Assembly: GCA_020846575.1 (NCBI GenBank)
Contig: JADLDQ010000363.1
Location: 1 to 7,748 of the forward strand
DNA: 7,748 nucleotides
DNA from: Burkholderiales bacterium
GTDB taxonomy: Bacteria; Pseudomonadota; Gammaproteobacteria; Burkholderiales; SG8-39
Direction: 5' to 3'
The first letter of the stretch is position 1; every line of letters begins with the position of its first letter. This document shows, piece after piece, positions 6,630 through 7,748 of this stretch. The notes under the pieces are model-generated. The model made no database searches and was not told the DNA's origin. It worked only from the letters and a program-made list of their open reading frames with translations. The position numbers were made by a program, and so were the translations under genes.

Positions 6630-7463
6630 ATGAGTGCGCGCCTCGACCAGTTCGCACAGCTGGTCTCCAGCGAGCAGTTCAACCTCGCGGAGGCGAGCCT
6701 GATGGTGGCCCAGGACGCCTACCCCGATCTGGAGCTGCGCCGCTACCTCGAGCGAATCGACCAGATCGCCGCGGCGATCCGCCAGCGCGTGGCGCAGGAC
6801 GCCTTCGCCGAGCAGAAGGTGCTCGCGCTGAACCACTGCCTGTTCAACGAACTGCACTTCGCGGGCAACGTGGACGATTACTACGATCCGCGCAACAGCT
6901 ACCTCAACGAAGTCCTGGAGCGCCGCACCGGCATTCCGCTGACGCTTTCCATCGTCTATCTCGAGGTGGGCCGTCGGATCGGGCTGAATCTGAAGGGCGT
7001 ATCCTTTCCCGGGCACTTCCTGGTCAAGCTCTCGCTCAGGCGCGGCCAGCTGGTGCTCGACCCGTTCCTCGGAGGCGAGGCGCAGTCGGAGTCCGACCTG
7101 CGCGCGCGCCTCGCGCAGGTTCTGCCCGCCGGCAAGGCGGACAACGCCTCTCTGGACCGCTTCCTGGAGCCCGCGACCTCGCGCCAGGTGATCGCGCGCA
7201 TGCTGCGCAATCTGAAGCGGATCTACCTTCAGTCCGAGTCCCTCGAACAGGCGTTGTCGGTCATGCAGCGCATGCTGCTGGTCGTGCCCGAATCGGTGGA
7301 GGAGTTGCGCGACCGGGGGCTGCTGTACCAGCGGCTGGAGTGTTTCCGCCCCGCGCTTTCGGATCTGCAGAACTACCTGCGGCGGCGGCCTGACGCGCCG
7401 GACGCCGCGGAGGTACACGGCAGGCTCGTGGATCTGCGCCGGGCCTGCTCGCGCCTGAACTGA
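6630..7463 (+). CDS. SirB1 family protein (transglutaminase-like core plus TPR)
   Basis: A soluble 277-residue protein of the SirB1 family (E. coli YchA/SirB1 is a member), of unknown molecular function. Residues 50-150 form the transglutaminase-like core, with the signature LFNELHFAGNVDDYYDPRNS and then ERRTGIPLTLSIVYLEVGRRIGL. H129 in FPGHFLVKL and D144 in LDPF fit the His and Asp of a transglutaminase triad. No Cys occurs where the nucleophile would be (the only Cys are 70, 238 and 273), so a classical cysteine enzyme is unlikely, as appears general in this family. Residues ~185-255 contain two TPR-like helical pairs. There is no signal peptide and no membrane helix. The ATG at 6630 fits the family N-terminus, but its ribosome site is poor. 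It lies 66 bases after murJ with no terminator between, so co-transcription is likely. A weak GC-rich inverted repeat (near 7474-7493) follows, not convincing as a terminator. Confidence 0.88.
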   Translation: MSARLDQFAQLVSSEQFNLAEASLMVAQDAYPDLELRRYLERIDQIAAAIRQRVAQDAFAEQKVLALNHCLFNELHFAGNVDDYYDPRNSYLNEVLERRTGIPLTLSIVYLEVGRRIGLNLKGVSFPGHFLVKLSLRRGQLVLDPFLGGEAQSESDLRARLAQVLPAGKADNASLDRFLEPATSRQVIARMLRNLKRIYLQSESLEQALSVMQRMLLVVPESVEELRDRGLLYQRLECFRPALSDLQNYLRRRPDAPDAAEVHGRLVDLRRACSRLN

Positions 7464-7511
7464 GTGCGCCTGCCGGCACGGGCGCCTGTGCAGGGCTACG
7501 TCGTTCTTCGC

Positions 7512-7540
7512 TTAAGTAGTTGAGGGGGCGCATCGATAAT
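7512..7540 (+). promoter_or_regulatory. Possible promoter of the DruA-like gene
   Basis: GATAAT (7535-7540) matches five of six -10 positions, and TTAAGT (7512-7517) three of six -35 positions, with a 17-base spacer. Transcription would start near 7547 and leave a leader of about 37 bases containing the purine run and hairpin at the start codon. The surrounding sequence is visibly richer in A+T than the genes to the left. A second -10-like TATAAA (7571-7576) is too close to the start codon to fit with the purine run used as ribosome site. Confidence 0.3.
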
Positions 7541-7577
7541 TTGGGACTGGCTTTTTTCGGCTGGACCGTCTATAAAG

Positions 7578-7598
7578 GGGGACATGGAGGATGTCCCC
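7578..7598 (+). promoter_or_regulatory. Perfect inverted repeat covering the start codon
   Basis: GGGGACAT (7578-7585) and ATGTCCCC (7591-7598) are exact reverse complements separated by GGAGG. In RNA this would form an 8-bp stem that pairs the purine-rich ribosome site and the first two bases of the start codon at 7584. In DNA it is also a symmetric site that a dimeric protein could bind. Either would limit expression of the downstream gene; the role is inferred. Confidence 0.5.
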
Positions 7599-7748
7599 AG
7601 CCAAGCTGCGGCATGGAATCTGTCGGCCGTGCGGGTGCGCTTGATCGAACCCGGGGAGAGGGTGCGCTGGGAGGCGCTGATGCGCGCCCATCACTATCTT
7701 GGGCTGGGCGCGATGGTGGGCAAGAGTTTGCGCTATGTGGGGGAAGCC
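7584..7748 (+). CDS. DruA-like (DUF4338) protein, first 55 residues (cut by window end)
   Basis: The open frame runs from ATG 7584 to the last base, giving 55 residues. Residues 17-53 contain VRLIEPGERVRWEALMRAHHYLGLG and then VGKSLRYVGE (the tract is about 37 residues long in total). This strongly resembles the N-terminus of DUF4338 proteins, the family of DruA from the Druantia type I anti-phage system. The HHYLG stretch followed by a basic/aromatic strand is the clearest mark. Many DUF4338 genes occur alone or in several copies per genome, often beside transposase-like genes, so defence is not implied by this fragment. AGGGGG lies two bases before the ATG, unusually tight, and the start is buried in an inverted repeat. 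In-frame GTG codons at 7629 and 7635 are alternative starts. The A+T-richer upstream stretch suggests recent acquisition. Confidence 0.7.
   Translation, partial: MEDVPSQAAAWNLSAVRVRLIEPGERVRWEALMRAHHYLGLGAMVGKSLRYVGEA

Noticed and set aside
5007..7418. An uninterrupted 803-codon frame on the minus strand opposite murJ and the SirB1-like gene
   Set aside because: Its translation is low-complexity and rich in Arg, Gln, His and Glu, with no recognisable domain. It lies antisense to two well-supported genes, and long empty antisense frames are expected in GC-rich DNA.
7571..7576. TATAAA as the -10 of the DruA-like gene
   Set aside because: It has no -35 partner at 16-18 bases and would make the message start at the ATG, wasting the purine-rich ribosome site; GATAAT at 7535 fits better.
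7591..7644. ATG directly after GGAGG as an alternative start of the last gene
   Set aside because: It is out of frame with the DUF4338-like sequence, stops after 17 codons, and the GGAGG touches the ATG with no spacer.
1..7748. CRISPR arrays, rRNA or tRNA genes
   Set aside because: No regularly spaced short repeats beyond the two-copy element at 1967-2073, and no recognisable tRNA or rRNA sequence on either strand.

Overview
This is a G+C-rich stretch (by eye about two thirds G+C) of a bacterial chromosome, most likely from a betaproteobacterium. The evidence is a DUF3579-type gene, a MurJ that aligns almost residue for residue with the E. coli protein, a murJ gene followed by a SirB1-like gene, and ArgD/ArgF proteins of the proteobacterial type. 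Most of the window is housekeeping chromosome. The last ~250 bases look like the edge of an accessory or mobile insertion.

Region 1 (1-4048, minus strand) concerns arginine, ornithine and polyamine metabolism. Read in the direction of transcription it holds a 657-residue Orn/Lys/Arg decarboxylase with a receiver-like N-terminal domain, a 298-base intergenic stretch, argD (acetylornithine aminotransferase), and argF (ornithine carbamoyltransferase, cut by the window edge). ArgD and ArgF make ornithine precursor and citrulline. The decarboxylase would consume arginine, ornithine or lysine, so the strand carries both a synthetic and a degradative arm. The intergenic stretch holds two ~47-base repeat copies at a 60-base period, each with a hairpin, a possible argD promoter, and a hairpin followed by a T-rich run in the argD leader.

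Region 2 (4049-4901) has a small DUF3579 gene (+) converging on rpsT (-, ribosomal protein S20), with a strong hairpin between them that contains the DUF3579 stop codon.

Region 3 (4902-7463) starts with a compact divergent promoter region. It drives rpsT leftward, with a good -35/-10 pair and a clear ribosome binding site. It drives murJ rightward, with a perfect TATAAT so close to the start codon that murJ may be translated from a leaderless message. A SirB1-like transglutaminase-fold/TPR gene follows, probably in the same transcript.

Region 4 (7464-7748) drops visibly in G+C and then starts a DruA-like (DUF4338) gene that runs off the window. Its start codon lies inside a perfect 8-bp inverted repeat. 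This is the most likely accessory or mobile component here. Only 55 residues are visible, so whether it belongs to a Druantia-type defence locus, a transposon-like element or a solitary gene cannot be decided from this window.
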